DNA from: Fibrobacter sp.
Lineage (GTDB): Bacteria > Fibrobacterota > Fibrobacteria > Fibrobacterales > Fibrobacteraceae
Length of the DNA stretch: 11,089 nt
NCBI GenBank assembly: GCA_012841225.1
Contig: DUVD01000255.1
Span: 1-11,089, forward strand
Reading direction: 5' to 3'
Positions 1-6,196 of the stretch are shown piece after piece (the stretch's first letter is position 1; each line of letters begins with the position of its first letter). Position numbers and translations under genes: made by a program. Under the pieces are notes generated by a model. The model searched no databases, was not told the DNA's origin, and saw only the letters and a program-made list of their open reading frames with translations.

Positions 1-975
1 GACGAACAGCTCGCTTTGAGCGAAGGTTTTTTTTACTCTGGAGCGTTGGATTTTGGCCGTCCCATTCATTTGTTTGGGGATTCGCTAATCGTGTACTTAG
101 ATAGCATTTGGACTTTTTCAAATTGCTCACTTTCTGAAATCACTTTAGATGCTTCTTTATTAAACGACACAACGATTGTTTTATCTCCACAATTTTTGTT
201 AACAGAAAGCAAAGAGGATTGCGCCGCTCCCTTGTTTAGGCCAGAAACAACCTTGTCTGTTTTAATGAACCCCTCATGGAAAAATACTCGCCAAATTAAA
301 TTAGTCAATACGCAAAAAAAAGACGTGGACTCTATCTTAGTTCGCCGAGGTTTTTTCTCCAAAGATACGGTTCGCATTTTTGTTGACTCTGCTATTGTTG
401 ACCCCGAACTTTGGCCTTTTAGAACTTTTGGCGATGCCGGGCTATTGCGCGTTTTAGATTCGCTTGTACTACAAGAGTTTCATTGGAAACCCCTTCCTTC
501 GTCTTGTTTACAAGTGCACGATGATTGTGAAAAACGTTTGATCGATACCATTTTTCCTTCGACCTGGATACCAAATGATACGACTTTAGTGCCACTTCGT
601 GAAATCTGTTTAGATACGTCATTGACTTATTGCATAGAAAAAGACTTTAAATACGATTCTTTAAGCACAAAAAAAGTGGAAACTTATATACAGCACAATT
701 GGTATTCGTCGTTTTATTACCTAGAACCCATTGAGCCTTGTACGCAAATGATTCAATTTAATGCGCTCACATCCCTTTACTTTGGGTCTAATTTTAATAT
801 CACAAGAGAACTCTTCACCTCTTCACCTGAAGAGAGCACCTGCGAATCAGAGATTGTGCCTGGTTGGATTATTTATGATGTTTCAAGAAACAAAATAGTT
901 CTAGATGCCGTAAAGGCAAAACAATTATTAGACCAATGGGATACGGCGTTTGTCGCTAAACAGGAGAAACCTTAA
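1..975 (+). CDS. Unrecognised protein, C-terminal part (5' end outside window)
   Basis: The reading frame is open from the first base (D-E-Q-L-A-L-S-E-G...), so this is the C-terminal 324 residues of a longer protein. The TTG at 16 is merely the first start-like codon and has no ribosome site. I do not recognise a family. The sequence is rich in short beta-strand-like stretches carrying Asp-Ser/Thr pairs (DSLIVYLDS, DTTIVL, DSILV, DTVRIFVDS, LDSLVL, DTTLV). It has eight cysteines spread along its length, which fits an exported, disulfide-bonded or lipid-anchored envelope protein; that is inference, because the N-terminus is not seen. No membrane segment is visible. The stop codon directly abuts the pdxA start, and the pdxA ribosome site (AGGAG at 962-966) lies inside this gene, so the two are probably cotranscribed. 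Confidence 0.75.
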   Translation, partial: DEQLALSEGFFYSGALDFGRPIHLFGDSLIVYLDSIWTFSNCSLSEITLDASLLNDTTIVLSPQFLLTESKEDCAAPLFRPETTLSVLMNPSWKNTRQIKLVNTQKKDVDSILVRRGFFSKDTVRIFVDSAIVDPELWPFRTFGDAGLLRVLDSLVLQEFHWKPLPSSCLQVHDDCEKRLIDTIFPSTWIPNDTTLVPLREICLDTSLTYCIEKDFKYDSLSTKKVETYIQHNWYSSFYYLEPIEPCTQMIQFNALTSLYFGSNFNITRELFTSSPEESTCESEIVPGWIIYDVSRNKIVLDAVKAKQLLDQWDTAFVAKQEKP

Positions 976-1998
976 ATGGAAGAAAAGCTTCCTTTATTGA
1001 TTACAATGGGAGACCCAAACGGAGTTGGGCCAGAAATTTGTTTGAAATTATTAGCAAAAAAAATGAAGGTAACTCGCCCTGTAGCGATTGTTGGCGACTT
1101 CGAAGTGCTTCGTCGTGCGGCTGCTCTTTTAAATATTAAACGACCCATTGTTTCTGTTTCAGAGCCAGAAGAAATAGCCGTAGCTTCTAAAAAAAATATT
1201 GTGGTTTTAGAAAGTGGCATTCAATTCAAAGAAAAAGAGCGCCCAGGAAAAGTCTCAAAAAAGGCTGGGGCGGCAAGTATAGGTTGGGTGCGAGCATCGG
1301 TGCAATGGTGTTTAGAAAAACGAGCTAGTGCTGTGATAACGGCTCCACTTTGCAAAGAAGCTGTCGAGAAAACGGTGCCCGGTTTTCAGGGTCATACGGA
1401 ATACATCGGAGAAATGTGTGGCGATCCAGAACCTGTCCTTTGCCTTGTTCATGGCAATTGGGTGGTCGCTCATATCAGCACGCACGTGTCTTTAATAGAA
1501 GCATGTGCTCGTGTTAAGCAAGCCCGAATTGTAAAGGCTGGCGTATTGTTGCACGAGTTTTTGTGCCGTTACAAACAAATGAAAAAACCGCTTATCGGTG
1601 TTGCTGGCTTAAACCCTCACGCAGGTGAGCATTGTCTTTTTGGTCAAGAAGAAATGACAGAAATAACGCCTGCAATCAAAACGCTTTTAAAGAAGAAAAT
1701 CGCCGTAAAGGGCCCCCTTCCTGCTGACGTTTTATTTCCACAATTGAAGAGCGGTTCCTTTGATGGAGCTCTTGCCATGTATCACGATCAAGGGCACGTC
1801 GTAACTAAAACACTTCTCTTTAATTTAGGGAAAAAACGTAAAACTCAAGGTGTTAATACCACTCTTGGACTTTCTGTTTTAAGAACTAGTGTCGATCACG
1901 GCACTGGTTTTGACATCGCTTGGCAAGGCTTGGCTGATGAGCAGTCTTTGCGAGACGCTTTGGAGCTAGCAGATTTATTGCAAAGGGATAAACCTTGA
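976..1998 (+). CDS. pdxA: 4-hydroxythreonine-4-phosphate dehydrogenase (PdxA)
   Basis: PdxA oxidises 4-phosphohydroxy-L-threonine with NAD; the product condenses with 1-deoxyxylulose 5-phosphate on PdxJ to give pyridoxine 5'-phosphate. It is cytosolic and works as a metal-dependent dimer. The 340 residues match the family end to end: ITMGDPNGVGPEI (9-21), TAPLCKEAV (122-130), GHTEYI (139-144), STHVSL (168-173), GLNPHAGE (211-218), the YHDQG motif (269-273) and RTSVDHGTGFDIA (303-315). The family's divalent-metal histidines correspond to H170, H215 and H270, all present. Between YHDQG and GVNTTLGL there is a basic stretch (GKKRKTQ) about seven residues longer than in E. coli PdxA, and the usual FDIAG is FDIAW. 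The start is ATG with AGGAG nine bases upstream, inside the preceding gene. The stop overlaps the Nudix start (TTGA). Confidence 0.96.
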   Translation: MEEKLPLLITMGDPNGVGPEICLKLLAKKMKVTRPVAIVGDFEVLRRAAALLNIKRPIVSVSEPEEIAVASKKNIVVLESGIQFKEKERPGKVSKKAGAASIGWVRASVQWCLEKRASAVITAPLCKEAVEKTVPGFQGHTEYIGEMCGDPEPVLCLVHGNWVVAHISTHVSLIEACARVKQARIVKAGVLLHEFLCRYKQMKKPLIGVAGLNPHAGEHCLFGQEEMTEITPAIKTLLKKKIAVKGPLPADVLFPQLKSGSFDGALAMYHDQGHVVTKTLLFNLGKKRKTQGVNTTLGLSVLRTSVDHGTGFDIAWQGLADEQSLRDALELADLLQRDKP

Positions 1999-2717
1999 TT
2001 CGGTATAGCTTTTCTTCTGATATTGCTGAATTAGACCGCCCTCTGATTTTAGAAAGTATTATTTACAAACGTTGGCTTTCGGAAGTCTCCTCTAAATTTA
2101 AAGTGGATGCCATTCATTTTGCCTCAGTCGATTTTAAATTTAATCATAAACAACCTCTTTTTATAAAGCTCAATGCAACGGCTTTTTTGCCCGATGGTAA
2201 ACCCGTTCACGGCATAGTGCTCGTTCGCGGCAACGCCGTTGGGGTTTTGGTAGTTCTTTGGTGCAATAAAAAGCCTTTTTTGTTATTGGTACAGCAACCT
2301 CGATTTCCAATTGCTTGTACAGATTCTTTAGAAATTCCAGCGGGGATACTCGATTGGTCGGAAGATTATCGTCAAGTGGCGCTTAGTGAATTAAAAGAAG
2401 AAGCTCAAATACAAGTCGACGATAAAGAGTTAATCGACTTGACTGCGTTTTGGCATGGTGATGGCGTTGAAGGCTTTGCTTGCAGTTGTGGCTTGCTAGA
2501 TGAAAAAATTCGCTTGTACGCTGTAGAGCGTCAAGTGACCGAAGAAGAATTAAAAAAAATGGACCATCGAACGCAGGAATACACAGAAGAAAAAGAATGG
2601 ATTCAAACGATCGTGTTGCCTTACGAACAAGCTGCTCGACGCTTTGTTGATGGGAAAAATCTTATTGCACTTTTTATGTACGAAAGGTGGCTTAAGGCAA
2701 AAGGCCGTTCACTCTAA
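1995..2717 (+). CDS. Nudix hydrolase, ADP-sugar diphosphatase type (NUDT14/AtNUDX14-like)
   Basis: A 240-residue protein whose central and C-terminal parts resemble plant and bacterial ADP-sugar pyrophosphatases of the Nudix superfamily. Visible landmarks are HGIVLVRGNAVGVLVVL (72-88), EIPAG just before the box, the Nudix box from G117 to I139, IDLTAFW (147-153), CGLLDE (165-170) and a closing helix with LIALFMYERW (223-232). The box keeps its catalytic acids (E123, E132, E135, E136), but the conserved Arg is S131 and the conserved Gly is Q138. By family, such enzymes split ADP-ribose or ADP-glucose into AMP and a sugar phosphate; the actual substrate is inferred. The TTG start overlaps the pdxA stop by 4 bp and has AAAGGG seven bases upstream, which indicates translational coupling. 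The gene ends flush against the convergent thioredoxin-like gene. Confidence 0.88.
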   Translation: MIRYSFSSDIAELDRPLILESIIYKRWLSEVSSKFKVDAIHFASVDFKFNHKQPLFIKLNATAFLPDGKPVHGIVLVRGNAVGVLVVLWCNKKPFLLLVQQPRFPIACTDSLEIPAGILDWSEDYRQVALSELKEEAQIQVDDKELIDLTAFWHGDGVEGFACSCGLLDEKIRLYAVERQVTEEELKKMDHRTQEYTEEKEWIQTIVLPYEQAARRFVDGKNLIALFMYERWLKAKGRSL

Positions 2718-2736
2718 TTATTTAGCGTAAAGTGAA
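2708..2736. terminator. Inverted repeat spanning two abutting convergent stop codons
   Basis: TTCACTCTAA (2708-2717) can pair with TTAG (2722-2725) and AGTGAA (2731-2736), giving ten base pairs interrupted by a five-base bulge (CGTAA), with a TTAT loop. It covers the stop codons of both convergent genes. No long U-tract follows on either strand, so its role as a bidirectional terminator is only a suggestion. Confidence 0.25.
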
Positions 2737-3260
2737 TCTAATGTCTTTTTTAGATGCGCCATATTGTTTTCGGTGAGTTCAGCGTACCTGTAAAAGGTGC
2801 CGTCTTCTAAGATTAAGAAAAGAACAGGAATGTAGCCAGTGCCGTAAGCAGGTCCAAACTTTGAATTTTGATCCTGAAAGACGGGGAGCATCACGCGTTG
2901 TTGATCAATAAAAAGTCGAATGTCGTTTTTCTTAATGCCGCCGCCTAGCCCAATAGCAATGCCTGTGAATCCTTTAGCTTCGTATTTTTGAATGATTTTT
3001 TGGATCTCGGCAAAGTGATGAATGCAATGTACGCATTTAGGACTAAAGTAATAAATCATTAGGTTTTTATTAGCGAAATGACTAAACAACATGCCTGGGT
3101 CGCTAATGCCCACCAAGGGTTTAGAGAAGTCCATTTTCATGACATTACCAGAAGAGTCTTTCATTAAAGGGACTTCGTTTTTGGACTCAGAGGCTAATTG
3201 AGCAAATGAAAAAATGGAAAGTAAAGCAGTTAAGGTTAAAGCGCGCGTAAATTGATTCAT
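2718..3260 (-). CDS. Secreted thioredoxin-like protein with CVHC active site
   Basis: A 180-residue protein with an N-terminal signal peptide (hydrophobic residues about 7-20, likely cleavage near SFA-Q). A thioredoxin/TlpA-like fold follows: strand NLMIYYFS, the active site CVHC (C76 and C79), helix to about 95, strand FTGIAIGLGGG, and the cis-Pro loop GTGYIP with P145 preceded by Ile. By family it would be a periplasmic or envelope thiol-disulfide oxidoreductase; whether it reduces or oxidises cannot be told from sequence. The ATG start is supported by AGGAG about seven bases upstream. It lies 71 bp downstream of asnS on the same strand, probably read from the asnS transcript or from a weak promoter in the AT-rich gap. 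No dedicated partner such as DsbD or a cytochrome c biogenesis gene is seen nearby. Confidence 0.85.
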   Translation of the reverse strand: MNQFTRALTLTALLSIFSFAQLASESKNEVPLMKDSSGNVMKMDFSKPLVGISDPGMLFSHFANKNLMIYYFSPKCVHCIHHFAEIQKIIQKYEAKGFTGIAIGLGGGIKKNDIRLFIDQQRVMLPVFQDQNSKFGPAYGTGYIPVLFLILEDGTFYRYAELTENNMAHLKKTLDSLYAK

Positions 3261-3331
3261 AGCATACTCCTAAATTCAAGTTTTAAAATACAAAAAAAAG
3301 AAGGGAAAGTGTCATTAATATGTTTTTTTGC

Positions 3332-4630
3332 CTAAGGGCGGAGCCGATGAGGCATTCTCGGGAATAACCCTGTTTCACGGACGTGTGGAAGCCCCGCAAT
3401 CCAAGCGACGCAACGTTCTAAGCCCAAGCCAAAGCCAGCGTGAGGAACTGCGCCATAACGTCTAATGTCTAGGTACCAAGAATAGGTTTTAGGGTCAAGC
3501 CCTGATGCTTCAATTGATTGAAGAAGTGTTTCATAGTGTTCTTCTCGTTGACCACCACCGATGATTTCCCCATAACCTTCTGGCGCCAAAATATCCATAT
3601 TCCGAACGACGTTAGGATTTTTCGGGTCTTTTTTCATGTAAAAAGGCTTAATGCTTGCTGGGTAACTGTGCACTACTGTGGGGCGTTCAAAAGCATTGCT
3701 GATAATGGTTTCATCGGCGCCACCAAAATCATCACCCCAAGAAAATGGCGTTCCAGAATCTTGGATTATTTTTACTGCTTCATCGTAGCTAATTTTTGGG
3801 AAGGGGCCAGCGATTATTGCCTTTAGGCCTTCTGTGGAGCGATTTAAGACCTTTAGCTCTTGCTCACAGCGTTCTAGTACTCTTTTTATAATTGCTTGAA
3901 TAAGGCCTTCGGCGAGTTCTATGCTGCCTTCGAGATCCATATAAGCGACTTCTGGTTCCACCATCCAGAACTCAGTGAGGTGCCTTCTTGTGTTTGATTT
4001 TTCTGCTCTAAAAGTAGGTCCAAAACAATAAGCCCTACCAACCGCTTGGCAAGCTGCTTCCATATAAAGCTGACCACTTTGAGAAAGAAATGCATTCTCA
4101 TCAAAATATTCTGTACCAAACAAAGTGCTTGAACCTTCGCATTCATTGGCAGTAAAAATAGGGGCGTCGGTGAGAGTGAAGTCGAGGTCGTCAAAGTAGT
4201 GGCGAATGGCCGTGATTATCTGATGGCGAATACGCAGAATGGCGTGCTGCCTTGGGTTTCGAATCCAAAGGTGGCGAAGGTCCATTAAAAAATCAGTACC
4301 GTGTTCTTTTGGCGTAATGGGATAGTTCTCTGTTTTCGAAACGAGGTCAATCTCTTTAGCGATGATTTCGATACCAGTCGCAGACTTAGGACTTTCGACC
4401 ACAGTTCCTTTTACTTTTACGGCGGATTCAATAGATAAATGGCGCATGGTTTCAAAATCGTCGGTGCTAACATCATTTGGACTAGCCACTACTTGTATAA
4501 AGCCAGTGCCATCACGAAACTGCATAAAGCAAATTTTGCCAGAATCGCGAACTCGAACAGCCCACCCAGCTAGTTCAACGGTCTCATTTATTTTAGACCT
4601 TAGGTGGGATATATATGTTTTTTGAATCAT
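3332..4630 (-). CDS. asnS: Asparaginyl-tRNA synthetase (AsnRS), short archaeal/Thermus-type
   Basis: A class II aminoacyl-tRNA synthetase that charges tRNA-Asn with asparagine using ATP. From the ATG at 4630 it has 432 residues: an N-terminal OB-fold anticodon-binding domain (VELAGWAVRVRDSG, 18-31, and FRDGTGFIQVV, 38-48), motif 2 at 207-222 with FRAEKSNTRRHLTEF, the APEGYGEIIGGGQRE segment (349-363) and motif 3 at 399-410 (GFGLGLERCVAW). The GGGQRE segment and the ending FPRMPHRLRP resemble the compact AsnRS of archaea and Thermus, as I recall them, rather than the longer E. coli form. The frame opens at a TTG at 4642, but the ATG at 4630 has GAGG six bases upstream and gives a normal N-terminus, so I prefer it. 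The stop is TAG. The presence of AsnRS implies direct charging of Asn; whether an indirect GatCAB route also exists is not visible here. Confidence 0.96.
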   Translation of the reverse strand: MIQKTYISHLRSKINETVELAGWAVRVRDSGKICFMQFRDGTGFIQVVASPNDVSTDDFETMRHLSIESAVKVKGTVVESPKSATGIEIIAKEIDLVSKTENYPITPKEHGTDFLMDLRHLWIRNPRQHAILRIRHQIITAIRHYFDDLDFTLTDAPIFTANECEGSSTLFGTEYFDENAFLSQSGQLYMEAACQAVGRAYCFGPTFRAEKSNTRRHLTEFWMVEPEVAYMDLEGSIELAEGLIQAIIKRVLERCEQELKVLNRSTEGLKAIIAGPFPKISYDEAVKIIQDSGTPFSWGDDFGGADETIISNAFERPTVVHSYPASIKPFYMKKDPKNPNVVRNMDILAPEGYGEIIGGGQREEHYETLLQSIEASGLDPKTYSWYLDIRRYGAVPHAGFGLGLERCVAWIAGLPHVRETGLFPRMPHRLRP

Positions 4631-4636
4631 ATTCAA

Positions 4637-4640
4637 CCTC
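4637..4640 (-). promoter_or_regulatory. Ribosome binding site choosing the asnS ATG at 4630
   Basis: Read on the minus strand this is GAGG, six bases before the ATG at 4628-4630. The alternative TTG at 4640-4642 would overlap this site and has no purine-rich element at a suitable distance, so the ATG is the likely start. Confidence 0.6.
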
Positions 4641-4651
4641 AATCATTCGCC

Positions 4652-4671
4652 AAAAGATAGCTTTATCTTTT
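4652..4671. promoter_or_regulatory. 8-bp inverted repeat in the divergent asnS/OMP gap (possible operator)
   Basis: AAAAGATA (4652-4659), a four-base spacer GCTT, then TATCTTTT (4664-4671) form a perfect inverted repeat in the 63-bp gap between the divergent starts at 4630 and 4694. Its position suits a site controlling one or both genes. The AT-rich repeat could also arise by chance, and I could not place convincing -35/-10 boxes around it. Confidence 0.3.
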
Positions 4672-4693
4672 ATGTTTACCTACATTTGTATTC

Positions 4694-5440
4694 ATGTTTT
4701 CTGGTATTAAAAGTCAACTTGCTCTTTTTATTCTCGTCTTTTTTTTATCGACGCCTATCATGGCTATGGATGACATTCCCACACCAAAGCAATCTGCCTA
4801 TACGAGTCAGGGCTTACTCCTAGGTTTAGGGCTCGGTGTTTTTCAACCGAGTGGTTCTGAATGCAATTGTATTGTGACGTGGCAAGGGCATGTGGATTTC
4901 TTCTATCTTCCTTTTTTAAGTGCCGGTTTTAATATCCGCTTTTTTGGTGGCGACATTGATGATCATAGCACGATTCTTTATCAACGCTATGAAATACACA
5001 GCCGTGTTTATAAGAAACTCACTGATAAATTAGTTCTATTTGGATCTCCATTAATCGGTTTTGAAACCACTGACCTTCAAGCTATTCAAAAAAATATTAT
5101 AGAGGGCACAGTTGCAGAAGAAAGTTTAAAAGAAGATGCTTGCATAGAGTCATTTAGCTTAAACGGCTTTTCGCTTGGATTAGAAGCAGGGGCAGGCCTC
5201 AAAATCGTAGAGGATTGGGGCTTTACCAGCGATTTCACTTATGAATATAATTTTTCCAGCTTTCATTACATTTCCTTTTCTGTAGGCGCGGCTTTTAACT
5301 TAAGAAATCACTTGGACCGCTTAAAGAAAAGCATGCTTTCAACTTGGCTTTCTTTTGAGGTGCAGTCTCAGCGTTATTTTGGCGGTAGTGATGCTTTTTG
5401 GTCTCAAGCCTATTTTTTAGGTATCTCTTTTGGCATTTAA
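4694..5440 (+). CDS. Predicted outer-membrane beta-barrel protein, unknown function
   Basis: A 248-residue protein with a clear signal peptide (hydrophobic core about 8-22, likely cleavage after IMA at residue 24). The mature part alternates aromatic and hydrophobic residues with small polar ones in strand-length stretches: GLLLGLGLGVF, HVDFFYLPFLSAGFNIRFFGG, GFSLGLEAGAGLKI, HYISFSVGAAFNL and a last strand ending in YFLGISFGI. Glycine- and aromatic-rich strands closing at the C-terminus are typical of small outer-membrane barrels, perhaps of about 8-10 strands. A Cys pair (ECNC, near 56-58) lies in what would be an early loop. I recognise no specific family, so the function is unknown. No Shine-Dalgarno sequence precedes the ATG. 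It is divergent from asnS and followed 127 bp later by rpsF, which has its own promoter. Confidence 0.65.
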   Translation: MFSGIKSQLALFILVFFLSTPIMAMDDIPTPKQSAYTSQGLLLGLGLGVFQPSGSECNCIVTWQGHVDFFYLPFLSAGFNIRFFGGDIDDHSTILYQRYEIHSRVYKKLTDKLVLFGSPLIGFETTDLQAIQKNIIEGTVAEESLKEDACIESFSLNGFSLGLEAGAGLKIVEDWGFTSDFTYEYNFSSFHYISFSVGAAFNLRNHLDRLKKSMLSTWLSFEVQSQRYFGGSDAFWSQAYFLGISFGI

Positions 5441-5465
5441 TCCTGTCCTTTTGAACTTGCTTTTA

Positions 5466-5494
5466 TTGACAAAATCTCTAAAAGGTCTTATATT
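5466..5494 (+). promoter_or_regulatory. Sigma-70-type promoter of the rpsF-rpsR-rplI operon
   Basis: TTGACA at 5466-5471 is a perfect -35 hexamer. It is followed after exactly 17 bp by TATATT at 5489-5494, one base from the consensus -10. Transcription would begin near 5500-5502, giving a leader of about 67 nt before rpsF. This is the best promoter in the window and fits a highly expressed ribosomal operon. Confidence 0.85.
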
Positions 5495-5500
5495 TGGCGC

Positions 5501-5516
5501 GTCCGTATAAACGGAC
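5501..5516 (+). promoter_or_regulatory. Hairpin at the predicted 5' end of the rpsF mRNA
   Basis: GTCCGT (5501-5506) and ACGGAC (5511-5516) form a perfect 6-bp stem with an ATAA tetraloop. Its first base coincides with the predicted transcription start. A 5'-terminal stem can protect mRNA from decay; alternatively it may be part of an autogenous S6:S18 control element. Confidence 0.5.
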
Positions 5517-5525
5517 CCCTCTCAG

Positions 5526-5554
5526 AACCATGTTGGTTTTGGGCTAACGACCAA
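5526..5554 (+). promoter_or_regulatory. Alternative leader pairings upstream of rpsF
   Basis: AACCA (5526-5530) can pair with TGGTT (5534-5538) across a three-base loop. TTGGT (5533-5537) or TTTGG (5538-5542) can instead pair with the downstream ACCAA/CCAAA (5550-5555), which touches the AAAGGG ribosome site at about 5553-5558. These options are mutually exclusive, so the leader could switch access to the rpsF ribosome site. Regulation is inferred from pairing only. Confidence 0.3.
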
Positions 5555-5567
5555 AGGGAATACAAAC

Positions 5568-5936
5568 ATGAGACAATACGAAACGATGGTTATCATCGAT
5601 GCTATGATCTCCGACGAAGCGATCGACGCAGAAGTCCAGTCCATAGCAAGTATTATTTCGGCGGGTGGTGAAATCATTCGTCGCGATGATTGGGGTAAGC
5701 GTAAAATGGCTTATTCTATTAACAAAAAAACACACGGTTATTACGTGATTTTCTACTTCAAAGCAGAAGTTTCCGTTGTAGCGGCTCTCGAAGTCGCTTT
5801 CAAACACAATGAAAATCTTCTCCGTTGGACAACTCTTGTAGACTATCCAATGACCGACATCATTTACGATAAAAATTTAGTGCAGTCTTCGGAAGAAATT
5901 ACTCCGATAGATGCCGATGACGGGGAGGCAGAATAA
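5568..5936 (+). CDS. rpsF: 30S ribosomal protein S6 (bS6)
   Basis: bS6 binds 16S rRNA in the platform of the 30S subunit as a heterodimer with S18. The 122 residues match the family throughout: the opening MRQYETMVIID, the central GGEIIRRDDWGKRKMAYSI segment (33-51), KKTHGYYVIFYF (53-64) and the NLLRWTTLV region near residue 84. The C-terminus carries an acidic tail (EEITPIDADDGEAE), common in bS6. The ATG is preceded by AAAGGG about nine bases upstream. It is first in a three-gene operon with rpsR, whose start overlaps its stop by one base (TAATG). In many bacteria ssb or priB lies between rpsF and rpsR; here there is none. Confidence 0.97.
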   Translation: MRQYETMVIIDAMISDEAIDAEVQSIASIISAGGEIIRRDDWGKRKMAYSINKKTHGYYVIFYFKAEVSVVAALEVAFKHNENLLRWTTLVDYPMTDIIYDKNLVQSSEEITPIDADDGEAE

Positions 5937-6187
5937 TGTCTTTTGAAGATAAAAAACAAGGCTCTCGCGTACGTCGCAAAAAAACGTGCTGGTTTACAGA
6001 AAATAATGTTTTATTCATTGACTACAAAGATGAAAAAATCTTGCGTCGCTTCGTTTCGGAACGCGGCAAGATTATTCCTCGTCGTATTTCTGGAACAAGT
6101 GCAAAATATCAACGTATGCTTAACCAAGCAGTTAAACGCGCTCGCCAAATGGCTATCTTGCCTTTTGTTGCAGACAGCATTCGCTAA
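5936..6187 (+). CDS. rpsR: 30S ribosomal protein S18 (bS18)
   Basis: bS18 is the S6 partner on the 30S platform. The 83 residues show the conserved KKTCWFTENNV start (15-25), IDYKD (28-32), the SERGKIIPRRISGTSAKYQR core (41-60) and the basic helix QAVKRARQMAILPF. Relative to the 75-residue E. coli protein it has a short polar N-terminal extension (MSFEDKKQGS). One cysteine (C18) is kept at the family's usual position. The ribosome site GGAGG (5924-5928) lies in the last codons of rpsF, seven bases before the ATG, and the one-base overlap with the rpsF stop suggests coupled translation and 1:1 production of the S6:S18 pair. Confidence 0.97.
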   Translation: MSFEDKKQGSRVRRKKTCWFTENNVLFIDYKDEKILRRFVSERGKIIPRRISGTSAKYQRMLNQAVKRARQMAILPFVADSIR

Positions 6188-6196
6188 GGAGATATC

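Noticed and set aside
16..18. TTG at 16 as the start of the first gene
   Set aside because: The frame stays open to base 1, there is no ribosome site, and the encoded protein begins without a recognisable N-terminus, so it is cut by the window edge.
3518..3826. Plus-strand ORF opposite asnS (also 3919-4194 and 4362-4625)
   Set aside because: These are antisense or frame shadows of asnS without family similarity or initiation signals.
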